A DNA stretch of 64,000 nt from CBDAQA01 sp965198865 (GCA_965198865.1 CBDAQA010000022.1:372001-436000), one strand, 5' to 3'. Shown: positions 1 to 8,378, counted from the first letter of the stretch. Numbers and translations: made by a program. The notes: generated from the letters alone by a model not told the origin.

Positions 1-1
1 G

Positions 2-634
2 GGGCAGAAGCAGATCATCCTTTCGGCTGACTGCCCCCCGAGCGAGATCCCCGAGCTGGAGGAGCGGCTGGTCAGCCGGTTCAACTGGGGATTGGTCGCG
101 CGCGTCGACAAGCCGTGCTACGAGACGCGGGTGGCCATCCTGCAGAAGAAGGCCCGCATGCGCGGCCTGACCCTGGCCGACGACGTGGTCTGCTACATCG
201 CCGCCAAGGTGGAGAACAACACGCGCGAGTTGGAGGGGGCCATCACCAAGGTGCAGGGGCTGAGCCTGCTGAACGAGGGGAAGATCGACCTGGACCTGGC
301 CAAGGCCGCGTTGGGCGACGTCGTCGCGCCAGAGCAGCGGCGGGTCACCGTCCAGAACATCCTCGACGCCGTCACCAAGTACTACAGCGTCCGCGTGGCC
401 GACCTGCAGGGCAAGCGGCGGCACAAGTCGATCGCTTTCCCCCGGCAGGTGTGCATGTATCTGGCTCGCCGACACACCCGCTACAGCCTGGAGGAGGTCG
501 GCGGGTACTTCGGCGGCCGGGACCACACGACGGTGCTGCACGCGGTGCGCGCGGTGGACGAGGACATCCGGGACGACGCGGAGATCGCGAAGCAGATCGC
601 GCAGATCGAGGCGGGGCTGATGAGCGGTGGGTGA
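2..634 (+). CDS. dnaA: Chromosomal replication initiator DnaA, C-terminal part (5' end outside window)
   Basis: DnaA binds 9-bp DnaA boxes at oriC and opens the origin as an ATP-dependent oligomer. The window starts inside the AAA+ domain: the first residues read as the sensor region (IPELEERLVSRFNWG, then the lid region). The helical domain IV follows and ends in the DNA-binding signature GGRDHTTVLHAVRAV, which contacts the DnaA box. About 210 residues are present, roughly the last 45 percent of a normal DnaA. The start codon and domains I-II lie upstream. The stop TGA is at 632-634. No dnaN follows; an HNH gene pair comes next, so the classical dnaA-dnaN order is not kept. I see no cluster of DnaA boxes downstream. 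Identification is secure. Confidence 0.96.
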   Translation, partial: GQKQIILSADCPPSEIPELEERLVSRFNWGLVARVDKPCYETRVAILQKKARMRGLTLADDVVCYIAAKVENNTRELEGAITKVQGLSLLNEGKIDLDLAKAALGDVVAPEQRRVTVQNILDAVTKYYSVRVADLQGKRRHKSIAFPRQVCMYLARRHTRYSLEEVGGYFGGRDHTTVLHAVRAVDEDIRDDAEIAKQIAQIEAGLMSGG

Positions 635-669
635 GTTGCCACGGGCGAGCAGAGGTCGAGAGCCGCCGG

Positions 670-675
670 TATAAT
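670..675 (+). promoter_or_regulatory. -10 element (TATAAT) of the HNH gene pair
   Basis: A perfect TATAAT lies just before the start of the next gene. Transcription would begin near 682, leaving only a few bases before the ATG at 686. No good -35 is present at the usual spacing (a TTGCCA at 636-641 is too far). The element overlaps an upstream in-frame ATG at 674, which argues against that codon as the start. Confidence 0.6.
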
Positions 676-685
676 GAGAGTACCT

Positions 686-1048
686 ATGACGACGGTCACC
701 ATTGCCGCCGAGAAGGCCGCCGGTCCGAAGCTCGTCTTCCGAGCGTTCTCTCGCGACCGCCAATCGACCGGTCAGACGCCCGGGGCAGCGCTAGACGCGC
801 TCGCCGCTGAGATCGACTTGGAAGCCAACGGGTCGCTCGTGGTTTTCCTCGAGCCTCGCTTCGACGAGTTCTTTTCCGCCGAACAGGGGCGCCGGTTGCA
901 GGAGTTGGTGGTCCGACACCGCGCCGCTCTGGACAGCGGCGTTCCGATGCCGGCCGCCGACCTGGTCGAACTTGAAGACTTGGCGCTCGCTGAGACGGAG
1001 GCATCTGGCCTGCGCGTGGAGGCGGCGCTGCGACGGGTCCGCGCTTGA
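686..1048 (+). CDS. Hypothetical protein, upstream partner of HNH endonuclease
   Basis: A protein of 120 residues that I do not recognise. It is acidic and mixed alpha/beta in character, with no signal peptide or membrane segment. I chose ATG 686 (MTTVTIAAEK) over ATG 674 because the earlier codon lies inside the TATAAT element. There is no Shine-Dalgarno sequence, so translation may be leaderless. Its stop TGA (1046-1048) overlaps the TTG start of the HNH gene at 1045, so the two genes are almost certainly translationally coupled. The tight pairing suggests an accessory, inhibitor or antitoxin-like role for this protein, but nothing in its own sequence proves that. Confidence 0.7.
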   Translation: MTTVTIAAEKAAGPKLVFRAFSRDRQSTGQTPGAALDALAAEIDLEANGSLVVFLEPRFDEFFSAEQGRRLQELVVRHRAALDSGVPMPAADLVELEDLALAETEASGLRVEAALRRVRA

Positions 1049-1443
1049 ACCCGCTCTACCCGGCCGTGGCGGAACGCGCCAATCAACGGTGCGAGTATTG
1101 CCGCGCTCCAGAGGTCGTGAATGGCTTTCCCTTTGAGGTCGAACACCTGCGTCCGCGGGCACATGGCGGCGGGGATGAGGCCGACAACCTCGCCTTGGCC
1201 TGTCGGGCGTGCAACGTGTTCAAGTCCCACGCGATCCTGGCGACCGACCCCGATACCGGTCAGCTGGTTCCGGTGTTCAACCCACGGCAGGGCGAGTGGG
1301 CTGATCATTTCGAGGTGGGCGCGGACAACCGAATCCTCGGCATCGCGCCCGTGGGTCGCGCGACCGTCGTTCGCCTCAACCTGAACGCCGACCGCCAGGT
1401 CCTTGCCCGCGGCGCGTGGCGAGCGCTCAACCTTATCCCGTGA
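1045..1443 (+). CDS. HNH endonuclease family protein
   Basis: A small HNH protein of 132 residues. The zinc-binding cysteine pairs are C16-x2-C19 (CEYC) and C53-x2-C56 (CRAC). Between them is the core EVEHLRPRAHGG, with H34 and H40, then DNLALACRACN with N48 and N57, the usual beta-beta-alpha-metal fold. The start is TTG 1045, overlapping the stop of the partner gene. The last 11 bases overlap the end of the convergent metallophosphoesterase gene. Compact HNH proteins of this kind occur as stand-alone genes, in mobile elements and in defence loci, and the target cannot be read from sequence. No intron or intein surrounds it. Confidence 0.85.
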   Translation: MNPLYPAVAERANQRCEYCRAPEVVNGFPFEVEHLRPRAHGGGDEADNLALACRACNVFKSHAILATDPDTGQLVPVFNPRQGEWADHFEVGADNRILGIAPVGRATVVRLNLNADRQVLARGAWRALNLIP

Positions 1444-2359
1444 GCCGGAACACCGGCGCCTCCGGCCGGCACCGGAACCGCACGCGCTGGATGTAGCCCA
1501 CGCCGCTGCTGACGTACAGCTTGCCACCGTGGTCCAGGTCGAACACGCCCCAGTCGTGCTGCGTGTTGCGGATGTTCAGCCGCGGCGGGCCGTAGAACGG
1601 CAGGCGGATCTGCCCGCCGTGGGTGTGGCCAGACAGGATCAGGTCGGGCGCGAAGGGGGCCAGGAACGGCACGGTGTCCGGGTTGTGCGACAGCGCGATG
1701 CGTGGCTCGTCCCGCGGCACGTTCAGGAACCCCAGCGCCGGGTCGAACTGGCCGAACCACAGGTCGTCCAGCCCCACCAGCCACAGTCGGGCACCGTTTC
1801 GCTCAATCGTGTGGGACCGGTTCCGCAGCACGATGCACCCGTGGTCCGTCAGCACCTCTTGGGCGTGGAGGTGGAGCGTGTCGTCCGCCGGCTCGTTCGG
1901 CCGGCGGGCGTAGCCGAACTCGTGGTTGCCGAAGCTGACGACCGTCGGGATGCCGGCCGACACGTACGCCTCGCGCAGCATCGCCGCCGCCGGCGCGGCG
2001 GCAGCCCGGCGGTGGTGGATCAGGTCACCCGTCACCAGCACCAGGTCCGGCTTCAGGTCGGCGATCCGTCGCACCACGCCGCGGAGGTAGTCGAAGTTCG
2101 CGTACCCCGTGTGCAGGTCGGTCAGGTGGGCGACGCGGTACCCCTCGAACGGCCCCGGCAGGTTGCGGATCGGCATCGGACGCTCGTACACCCGCGGCCA
2201 GAACGGCTCGACCTGCGTCGCGTACGCCCCGGCCATCACCGGCACCGATGCCCAGAACGCTGCGCGACCCAGGAACTGTCGGCGCGACGGCAACGCGTCG
2301 GTCGCGGGCGGCGGCGGGGCGGCGATGGCATCGGCGGCGACGGTCATCCGCTTCTCCAT
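1433..2359 (-). CDS. Tat-exported calcineurin-like metallophosphoesterase (YkuE/YaeI type)
   Basis: A binuclear metallophosphatase of 308 residues. The N-terminus carries a twin-arginine signal (S25-R-R-Q-F-L-G31) followed by a hydrophobic stretch, so it should be folded in the cytoplasm and exported. The phosphoesterase motifs are in order: TDLHTG (D81, H83), TGDLIHH (D112), GNHE (N145, H146), then ALSHNPD and SGHTHGGQ near the C-terminus. The family hydrolyses phosphomonoesters or diesters, and some members act on lipid phosphates at the membrane; the substrate here is unknown. GGAGGG lies 7 bases before the ATG at 2359, which fixes the start. It follows rho on the same strand with a gap of about 70 bases. 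Confidence 0.9.
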   Translation of the reverse strand: MEKRMTVAADAIAAPPPPATDALPSRRQFLGRAAFWASVPVMAGAYATQVEPFWPRVYERPMPIRNLPGPFEGYRVAHLTDLHTGYANFDYLRGVVRRIADLKPDLVLVTGDLIHHRRAAAAPAAAMLREAYVSAGIPTVVSFGNHEFGYARRPNEPADDTLHLHAQEVLTDHGCIVLRNRSHTIERNGARLWLVGLDDLWFGQFDPALGFLNVPRDEPRIALSHNPDTVPFLAPFAPDLILSGHTHGGQIRLPFYGPPRLNIRNTQHDWGVFDLDHGGKLYVSSGVGYIQRVRFRCRPEAPVFRLTG

Positions 2360-2430
2360 CGGCCACCCTCCGGGGACGGCTGAGCGGCAACGCCGCGTCC
2401 GATCATCCTTCGCGCGCCAACCGCGACGCG

Positions 2431-3783
2431 TCACACCCGCATCGTGTCGAACATCGCCTGGTTGGTCTTGTGCTTCCCCAGGGCCTCCAGCATCGACTTC
2501 ATGGCCCCGCTCGGCGGCATGTTCATCAGGTGCCGGCGGATGTTGCGGGCGGCCAGCAGCTGCTTGGGGTCCAGCAGCTTCTCCTCCTTGCGGGTGCCGC
2601 TGGAGGCGATGTCGATCGCGGGGTAGATCCGGCTGTTGGACAGGTTGCGGTCCAGCGTCAGCTCCATGTTGCCGGTGCCCTTGAACTCCTCGAAGATCAC
2701 CTGGTCCATCCGGCTGCCGGTGTCGATCAGGCACGTGGCCAGGATCGTCAGGCTCCCGCCGTGCGTGCCCCCGGGCCCCTCCACCTTGCGGGCGGCGCCG
2801 AACAGCTTCTTGGGGATCTCCAGGGCGCGGTTGTCCAACCCGCCCGACATCGTCCGGCCGCCGCTGGGGCCGCCGACGTTGAAGGCCCTACCCACGCGGG
2901 TCAGGCTGTCCATCAGCACCACCACGTCCTTGCCCATCTCCACCTGCCGCTTGCACCGCTCGATCACGAGCTGGGCCAGGTCCAGGTGCTTGTCGATCGT
3001 GTTGTCGTTGCTGCTGGCGTACAGCGTGCCGGGCACGTTCCGGCGCATGTCGGTCACCTCCTCGGGCCGCTCGTCGACCAGCAGCAGGACCAGCTCGACG
3101 TTGGGGTAATTGTGGTGGATCCCCTTGGCCAGGTTCTGCAGGAGGATGGTCTTGCCGGTCCGGGGCGGCGCGACGATCAGCCCGCGCTGGCCGAATCCGA
3201 CGGGCGCGAGGATGTCCATCACGCGGGTGGTCATCTCGGCCGGGTCGTGCTCCAGCTTCAGCACCGGGGCCGGGTCCAGGGCGGTCAGCTCGTAAAGCGG
3301 AATCTTGGCGCGCCACTCCTCGGGCGGTCCGTTCTCGACCAGGTCGAGCTTGGTCAGCGATCGGCCCTGGGGGATGCCGCGCACTAGCAGCCCCGGCCGC
3401 AGGTTCATCTCGCGGATGACGTTGCGGGGGACGACGACGTTCCCCGGCGCGGGGCGCAGGGGGTAGGCGGGGTCGCGGAGGACGCCGTCCGAGTTCTCGT
3501 CGCGGATCGACAGCAGCCCCTCGACCGAGGCGCCCGCGGCGATGGGTGGGGCGGCAGGTTCTTGGCGACCGCCGGCCTGCCCGTTAAACCCGTTCCCCCG
3601 GTGTTGCCCGCCCCCGCCGCCGTAGCGGCGCTGCTGGCCCTGTTGCCCGCCGCGCTGGGGGCCGTTGCCCCCACCGTTGCCTCCCCCGTTGCCCCCACCG
3701 TGGTTGGGGCGTGTCTGTCCCGATGCCTGACCGCCACCTGACGGTCGTTGGGACCGGTCGCGGAACCGCCGGCGCTCGCTCAT
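2431..3783 (-). CDS. rho: Transcription termination factor Rho
   Basis: Rho is the hexameric RNA-dependent ATPase that terminates transcripts. The 450-residue protein has an N-terminal extension of about 75 residues made almost only of G, N, Q and R, of a kind seen in high-GC and planctomycete Rho proteins; it may bind RNA or phase-separate. The RNA-binding cold-shock-like domain covers roughly 88-170. The P-loop APPRTGKT is at 205-212, followed by VDERPEEVTDM and the Q/R-loop region MDSLTRVGRAFN. The C-terminal helices end in the usual LGKHKTNQAMFD-type segment. The start ATG at 3783 has a weak AAGGT ahead. Identification is certain; the role of the G/N-rich tail is inference. Confidence 0.97.
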   Translation of the reverse strand: MSERRRFRDRSQRPSGGGQASGQTRPNHGGGNGGGNGGGNGPQRGGQQGQQRRYGGGGGQHRGNGFNGQAGGRQEPAAPPIAAGASVEGLLSIRDENSDGVLRDPAYPLRPAPGNVVVPRNVIREMNLRPGLLVRGIPQGRSLTKLDLVENGPPEEWRAKIPLYELTALDPAPVLKLEHDPAEMTTRVMDILAPVGFGQRGLIVAPPRTGKTILLQNLAKGIHHNYPNVELVLLLVDERPEEVTDMRRNVPGTLYASSNDNTIDKHLDLAQLVIERCKRQVEMGKDVVVLMDSLTRVGRAFNVGGPSGGRTMSGGLDNRALEIPKKLFGAARKVEGPGGTHGGSLTILATCLIDTGSRMDQVIFEEFKGTGNMELTLDRNLSNSRIYPAIDIASSGTRKEEKLLDPKQLLAARNIRRHLMNMPPSGAMKSMLEALGKHKTNQAMFDTMRV

Positions 3784-3964
3784 GCTCTGACCTTGTGTGA
3801 ACTACGCGGAACGGACGCGACCGGCGGCCGGGCTCGGCCTCTTCTCGGTCGCAAAGGTCATCCGAAAGGTGAACCCACCCCAAGGGCGGGCAATGGCCGC
3901 GGGCGGTGGCCCGGGCGGGATACCCTCGTTCCGCGAGGTAGCATAGTCAAAGACGTGCCGGGGG

Positions 3965-3983
3965 AAAAGGTGGGAAGCCCACC
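3965..3983 (-). terminator. Possible factor-independent terminator
   Basis: On the minus strand a GGTGGG-CTT-CCCACC hairpin is followed by TTTT. It lies about 70 bases past the end of the decayed sedolisin gene and would stop its transcript before rho. The stem is only 6 bp and the T-run short. Confidence 0.4.
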
Positions 3984-3996
3984 AAATCTTCAGGGC

Positions 3997-4011
3997 GGCA
4001 CAATTTGTGCC
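3997..4011. promoter_or_regulatory. 15-bp perfect palindrome upstream of rho
   Basis: GGCACAA-T-TTGTGCC, a perfect dyad with a single central base. It lies about 215 bases upstream of the rho start and has the size of an operator. No bound factor can be named. Confidence 0.35.
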
Positions 4012-4053
4012 AGGAACGGGTGGGGTCGACCCAAGCCGTTGCGCCGGCGGCCG

Positions 4054-5065
4054 CTATCCACGCAACAATCCCGGCGCGATCAGCTGCCGGAACATCAGCG
4101 GCTCCTCCGCCTCGCGACGCCGATCGCGCGCCGGCTCCGTCGCCACACAAACGGCCACCGCGGCCCCCACGGCGATGGCCCCAATGCCCGCGACGTTCGC
4201 GCCGCGCCCCATTCCGGCGACCGGCGCTTCCGGCACGGCGGGAACCGGAAGCCTCGCGGCGACGAACTCCGGCGGCAGCGGCACCGACCGAATCGCCTCC
4301 ACCGCGACCGGCGCCACCGTGCTCGCAGTCGCCGGCGCGACGTTCAAACAGCCGTCGTTCACGCTGACGACCTGTCCGTCCGTCGCCACCGCCGCCGCGG
4401 CGGCCTCGCGCACCGGCGCGATCGAAGGTCCCCCCCCCACTCCACGGCCGCGCCAGCCGTCGTGGCCGTCCGCACGTCGATCCCGTCCGTTCGCGACGCT
4501 GCCGGCGCAGTGGCCATCGCCACCGCTGGCCCGGTCGCCGCGGCGAACGCCGCCAGCAGGGGGTCGACCACCTCCAGCGACAGCTCGTACCCGCCATGGA
4601 AACGGGCCGGCGGCGGACCGACGGGGACGGTCACCGTGATCGTCGTCTGCTTCAGCGTGGTCGAAGCCGTCGACTTCACCAGGGCCGCGACCAGCGTCGC
4701 CCCCTTCGGCGTGCCGATGCCGCTCATCTGGTCGTACCCCGTGCCGGCCGAGATCGAGGACGACGTCGACCCGCTGGTGACATCGTTGAAATCGGCGTCG
4801 TAGAGCGACTTGTGCCCGTACAGACCGTACAGCGTGGGCAGCGTGTTCGTCGCCCCGCCCCGTTGGCCGACGCCGTCCCGAACTTCAGCCCCGCCAGCCC
4901 GTACCCGGCCGTGATCTGCGCAGGCGTGTAGCCGGTCACGGTCGAGCTGGCGGCGAGGATCGACACCGACGGGACGGCGGTCGACATCAGCTGCCGCGAC
5001 TCCAGCGGCTGGATGGCGGCGCGGCTTCTGGGTCTGCGGGAGTTCGGGTTGTGATTGGTAGCCAC
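4054..5065 (-). pseudogene. Decayed exported sedolisin (S53)-like protease lacking its catalytic domain
   Basis: Three successive open frames add up to one damaged gene. It starts at GTG 5065 with a basic leader and the exported-protein motif LESRQLMS, then a segment (TPAQITAGYGLAGLKFG, ending ANGAG) that matches the N-terminal part of the intact sedolisins at 59.6 and 60.9 kb just before their GAGQTIAI strand. About position 4855 the reading jumps frame straight into LYGHKSLYDADFNDVTSG and GTGYDQMSGIGTPKG, which match the extreme C-terminal part of the same proteins. The roughly 270 residues between, with the E/D/S catalytic residues, are missing. A second frame change occurs at a run of nine G (4430-4438), after which a proline/alanine-rich tail with a possible hydrophobic end continues to the stop at 4054. 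Internal deletion plus homopolymer slip is the simplest reading. Confidence 0.7.
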
Positions 5066-5127
5066 GCCCTGAAGGTTGCCCGCGGCGTCGAGAAGCGGCC
5101 GACATGAAGTGGAATTCAGGTTCGTTC

Positions 5128-5196
5128 GCGTAGCGGTCGCCCCGCAGGGGCACTCGTTGAGGTTCGAAGAGTGCCCCTGCGGGGCGACCGCTACGC
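5128..5196. repeat. Dispersed hairpin element, copy 1 (perfect 28-bp arms)
   Basis: Arms 5128-5155 and 5169-5196 are perfect inverted repeats around a 13-base loop. The arm contains TAGCGGTCGCCCC and ends GGGGCACTC. A second, slightly diverged copy is at 30588-30652. It sits between the decayed sedolisin gene and the stop of the beta-helix protein gene. Confidence 0.85.
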
Positions 5197-5204
5197 CGGC
5201 ACGC

Positions 5205-7898
5205 TCACCCGACGACGGTCAACACGTTCACCAAGCTGACCTTGGCCGTGTTGCCGGCGGCGTCGGTGACGACGGCGATCACCGTGTATGGGCCCGCTGG
5301 GATGGACGTCATAATTGTCCGGATGGTGACCGGGACCCGCGTGGCCTTGCGGCCGGGCCGGACGATCGCCTTGCTCGTCACCTGGCCCACCGACGGGGCG
5401 CCGGTCAGCGAACCGTCGGCCGACAGGTAGAGCGTCACCGTCAGCGGGACCGACGTCGCGGCGTTGCCGGCGTTGCTGATCGCCAGCGTGACGGCCCGGC
5501 CCAGGCGGCGGCCGGCGGTGGCGGTCGCGGGGAGCTTGTCCGACTGCACGGCCACCGACAGGTCGACCGCGGCGGCGACGACCGTGAACGACGGGCCGGC
5601 GGCGCTGATCGACGCGACGCCCGCCTTGGTGGTGATCCGGGCGACCCAGACGTAGTCGCCGGGCGTCAGGGCCGGGGGCAGGGCGGTCAGGGGCACGGTG
5701 AGGTTCGACACGTGCCCGGCGCGGAGCGTCACGCTGCGCGCCGCGGACGTGACCGACACGGAGGAGTCGTCCAGCGATCCGTTGGCCGTCGCGAACAGCT
5801 CGACGGTCGTCTGGCCCGAGTAGGCGGTGCCCGACTGGTTGGTGACCGACAGGAACACCTTCCCGCCGGGCACGGCCGTCCCGGCCACGACCGACGCCGG
5901 GACGGTCGTGCGGATGACGGCCGACGCCAGGCCCGGCGCGTTGGACGTGATCGAGACGGTGCCGGTCGAGCTGCCGTGGGTCGCGTCGCCGGAGTAGGTG
6001 GCGGTGACGACCACCACGCCGGTCGGCAGCGCGGCGGTGGTGGCGGCCGCGGTGCCGTCGCCCGCCAGCGCGGCCGACCCGAGCGACGTGCCATCGGGCA
6101 GCGTGAACGTGACCGTGCCGGTCGGGGCGGCCTTGGAGTCGGCGCCGGCCACGACGGTGGCGGTGAGCGTGACGGCGGTGCCGGTGGCGATGACGGCCGC
6201 GGGCGAGACGGCGACCGACGTGCCGGTCGCCCCGACGATCCGCTCGGCGGCGCCGATGTCGAACGCCGTCCCCTGCGGGACGGCCGTGCCGTAGAAGTCG
6301 GTCTTGCCGGGGTTGATCCCCAGCGCCGTCAGCGAGACGCCGGCGTCCACCAGGGGCGACGTCGCGGTCAACTGGTACTCGGGCAGGCTGGCCAAGCGGG
6401 TCTGTCCGCCGGTGAGGGTGCCGCCGTCGCCCATGGCGACCAGGCCCGGGTCGACGCCCAGGCCGGTCGCCACGCCGCCGAGTTCCTCCTCACCGGTCGC
6501 CGCGCGGAAGGCGTCGAGCGTGGCGTAGGCGGCGCCGTTCCAGTTGAGGTCGAGGTCGGCGTCGGGCCCGGCCCAGTAGTCGTTCCCGGCCAGCGTCAGG
6601 CCGGCCCCGTCGCCGGTGACGAGCATCGGTCGCAGGCCGGGGTCGACCGCGAAGATGTTGTTGTAGACGGCCACCGAATCGGTGTCGGCCAGGACGTAGA
6701 AGCCGATCGGGCTGGTCCCGGCCGCGGCCGACAGGTAGACGGTGTTGCCGTACACCTGCGAGTCGGCCAGCGGCTCGGCGTTGGGGCCGGTGTAGAAGTT
6801 GATCCCGCCGTAGCGATTGTCCCGGCCGTCGTTCTGGCTGATGTTGTACCGGACCAGGTTGCCCGACCACGCCGTCGCCTTGGGGAACTGGGCCAGAAGG
6901 ATGCCGGCGCCGGCGTTGTCGTGGCTGTAGTTGTACTGGATGATGCTGTTGGTCGTCCCGCCGTCCAGGTCGTACCCGCCCCCGTCGGTGTAGGCGGCGG
7001 CGTTGTCGTACGCCTCGTTGTACTGGATCACCACCGCGTTGCAGTTGTACGCCCAGATCCCGCACGGCCCGCCGATCGTGCTGCTGTTCAGCGTCCCGTT
7101 GCCGTACGCCACGCTGTGCTCGATCGTCGCCCCGTCGACGTTGCCCAGCTTGATGCCGTTCCCCGCGTCGGTCTGGCCCGACCGACCGGTGTTGTCGTAC
7201 GCCCGCACGTTGTCGACGTAGATCGCCTCGTGCGCCAGCCCGTAGGCGGCGGGGTTGGCGGTGTAGTCGCCGGCGTAGCTGAAGATGCCGGCGTCGGTGT
7301 TGCCGTGGACGGCCGAGTTGGTGACCTGCACGTCCTTGAACCCGCTGCCCCCGCCCGCGCCGTCGGTCGTGCCGTCGATGCCGATGCCGACGAACCCGAA
7401 CCCGCTGACGTCGACGTCGTCGATGTAGACGTGGTCCAGCTTCACGTCGCCGGCCAGGTCGTTGGTGAGCTGGATGCCCGACCCCGCCAGCGCGACCGCC
7501 GCCGCCGACGTGCCGACCAGCACCAGGTTCGAGATGTTCACCCCGGCCGTGTCGCGCACGTCGATGCCGTCGCCGCCCCCGGCGCTGATGGTGGCCCGGC
7601 CGGTGCCGAAGGAGCTGATCGTGATCGGCGCGCTGGCCGTGCCGGCGTCGGCCGCGGTGAGGCTGATCGTGCCGGCGAAGGTCGCCCCGCCCTCCAGCAG
7701 CACCTGATCGCCCGCGGCGAGGGTGAGCGCGTCGACCGCCGCCAGCGTCTGCAGCGGCAGGGCGGCCGTGCCGGGGTTGGTGTCGAGGCCGGTCGGGCTG
7801 ACGTAGTAGGTGGTCGACAGCAGCCGGCGCACCTCCAGCGGCTCGACGGGCGGCGGGGGGGCGCGACGGGGAGTGGGATAGGGTTTTCGGGAGCGCAT
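5205..7898 (-). CDS. Exported right-handed beta-helix protein with Ig-like and CARDB-like repeats
   Basis: A protein of 897 residues. The start is ATG 7898, with AGAGG about 10 bases before it; the longer open frame upstream is not needed. The basic N-terminus is followed by LEVRRLLS (21-28), the motif found near the start of many planctomycete exported proteins. Residues about 30-470 form a right-handed parallel beta-helix (pectate-lyase-like fold) with recurring N and G turns such as NNIF, YNYSHDNAGAG and GNTVY. About 520-600 is a bacterial Ig-like repeat (TVTFTLPDGT, ATYSGDATHG), and the rest to 897 resembles CARDB/adhesion modules. It may be a surface polysaccharide-active enzyme or adhesin; no catalytic set can be assigned. 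It is transcribed divergently from gspF. Confidence 0.8.
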   Translation of the reverse strand: MRSRKPYPTPRRAPPPPVEPLEVRRLLSTTYYVSPTGLDTNPGTAALPLQTLAAVDALTLAAGDQVLLEGGATFAGTISLTAADAGTASAPITISSFGTGRATISAGGGDGIDVRDTAGVNISNLVLVGTSAAAVALAGSGIQLTNDLAGDVKLDHVYIDDVDVSGFGFVGIGIDGTTDGAGGGSGFKDVQVTNSAVHGNTDAGIFSYAGDYTANPAAYGLAHEAIYVDNVRAYDNTGRSGQTDAGNGIKLGNVDGATIEHSVAYGNGTLNSSTIGGPCGIWAYNCNAVVIQYNEAYDNAAAYTDGGGYDLDGGTTNSIIQYNYSHDNAGAGILLAQFPKATAWSGNLVRYNISQNDGRDNRYGGINFYTGPNAEPLADSQVYGNTVYLSAAAGTSPIGFYVLADTDSVAVYNNIFAVDPGLRPMLVTGDGAGLTLAGNDYWAGPDADLDLNWNGAAYATLDAFRAATGEEELGGVATGLGVDPGLVAMGDGGTLTGGQTRLASLPEYQLTATSPLVDAGVSLTALGINPGKTDFYGTAVPQGTAFDIGAAERIVGATGTSVAVSPAAVIATGTAVTLTATVVAGADSKAAPTGTVTFTLPDGTSLGSAALAGDGTAAATTAALPTGVVVVTATYSGDATHGSSTGTVSITSNAPGLASAVIRTTVPASVVAGTAVPGGKVFLSVTNQSGTAYSGQTTVELFATANGSLDDSSVSVTSAARSVTLRAGHVSNLTVPLTALPPALTPGDYVWVARITTKAGVASISAAGPSFTVVAAAVDLSVAVQSDKLPATATAGRRLGRAVTLAISNAGNAATSVPLTVTLYLSADGSLTGAPSVGQVTSKAIVRPGRKATRVPVTIRTIMTSIPAGPYTVIAVVTDAAGNTAKVSLVNVLTVVG

Positions 7899-8169
7899 CA
7901 GTAACCGGCCTCTACGAACGCCGGTGTGATTAGAGGGACGCCGCTGGCGAGCGGGCCATTGCAGTTGGGGGCCGGAACGGTCGTGGGGGGTCTCGGGACG
8001 TCGCGGTCGACGGCCGCACGTCCTTGCAGCAGGCGACGCCCGAGAGTAGCGCACCATACTCGGAGGCCGGGCGGGTGACAAATGCCGGCCGCGTGATGGC
8101 ACGCATGCCCGTGCGACGGATAGGTCGCGTCTCGTGCGGAGCCGATGGCATTGGTCGACCACGCCGGCT

Positions 8170-8276
8170 GCGCGAGACACGAGCTGCGCTCGTCACGGGC
8201 CGACACGGCCCGGTTCCGTCCCTTGGCCCATTGTCGTTCCCGGTTGTCCCGCCCCTTCGCGCCCGGCTATGATTCG
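8170..8276 (+). repeat. Promoter-proximal dispersed element, copy 1
   Basis: About 105 bases that resemble 62189-62280. The shared core is a 7-bp hairpin with loop ACA (CGGGCCG-ACA-CGGCCCG, 8196-8212), preceded in both copies by GCGAGAC and followed by a CCCGCCCC block and a TATNAT box. Both copies precede a plus-strand gene. The rest of the 480-base gap 7899-8378 shows no gene. Confidence 0.6.
8244..8273 (+). promoter_or_regulatory. Candidate promoter of the gspF-pseudopilin operon
   Basis: TTGTCC (8244-8249), an 18-base spacer and TATGAT (8268-8273), at the end of a dispersed element and 105 bases before gspF. The next upstream gene is divergent, so a promoter is needed in this gap. Confidence 0.5.
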
Positions 8277-8378
8277 CGTTGCCCGGTCGGTCGCGACGGC
8301 CGCTACTGGACATCGCGTACAGTGTGAGTGGTCGCCGTTCGTCGCCAGCGTTGTCACCCCCCGCGGAGAATCCTTTCC

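Noticed and set aside
3640..3705. GGN-type repeat at the 5' part of rho
   Set aside because: It encodes the G/N-rich N-terminal extension of Rho and is in frame; low complexity rather than an independent element.
5076..7904. A 942-codon open frame on the plus strand opposite the beta-helix protein
   Set aside because: It is the antisense shadow of a high-GC gene: composition is R/G/D/V repeats without any motif, while the minus frame has signal motif, beta-helix pattern and Ig-like repeats.
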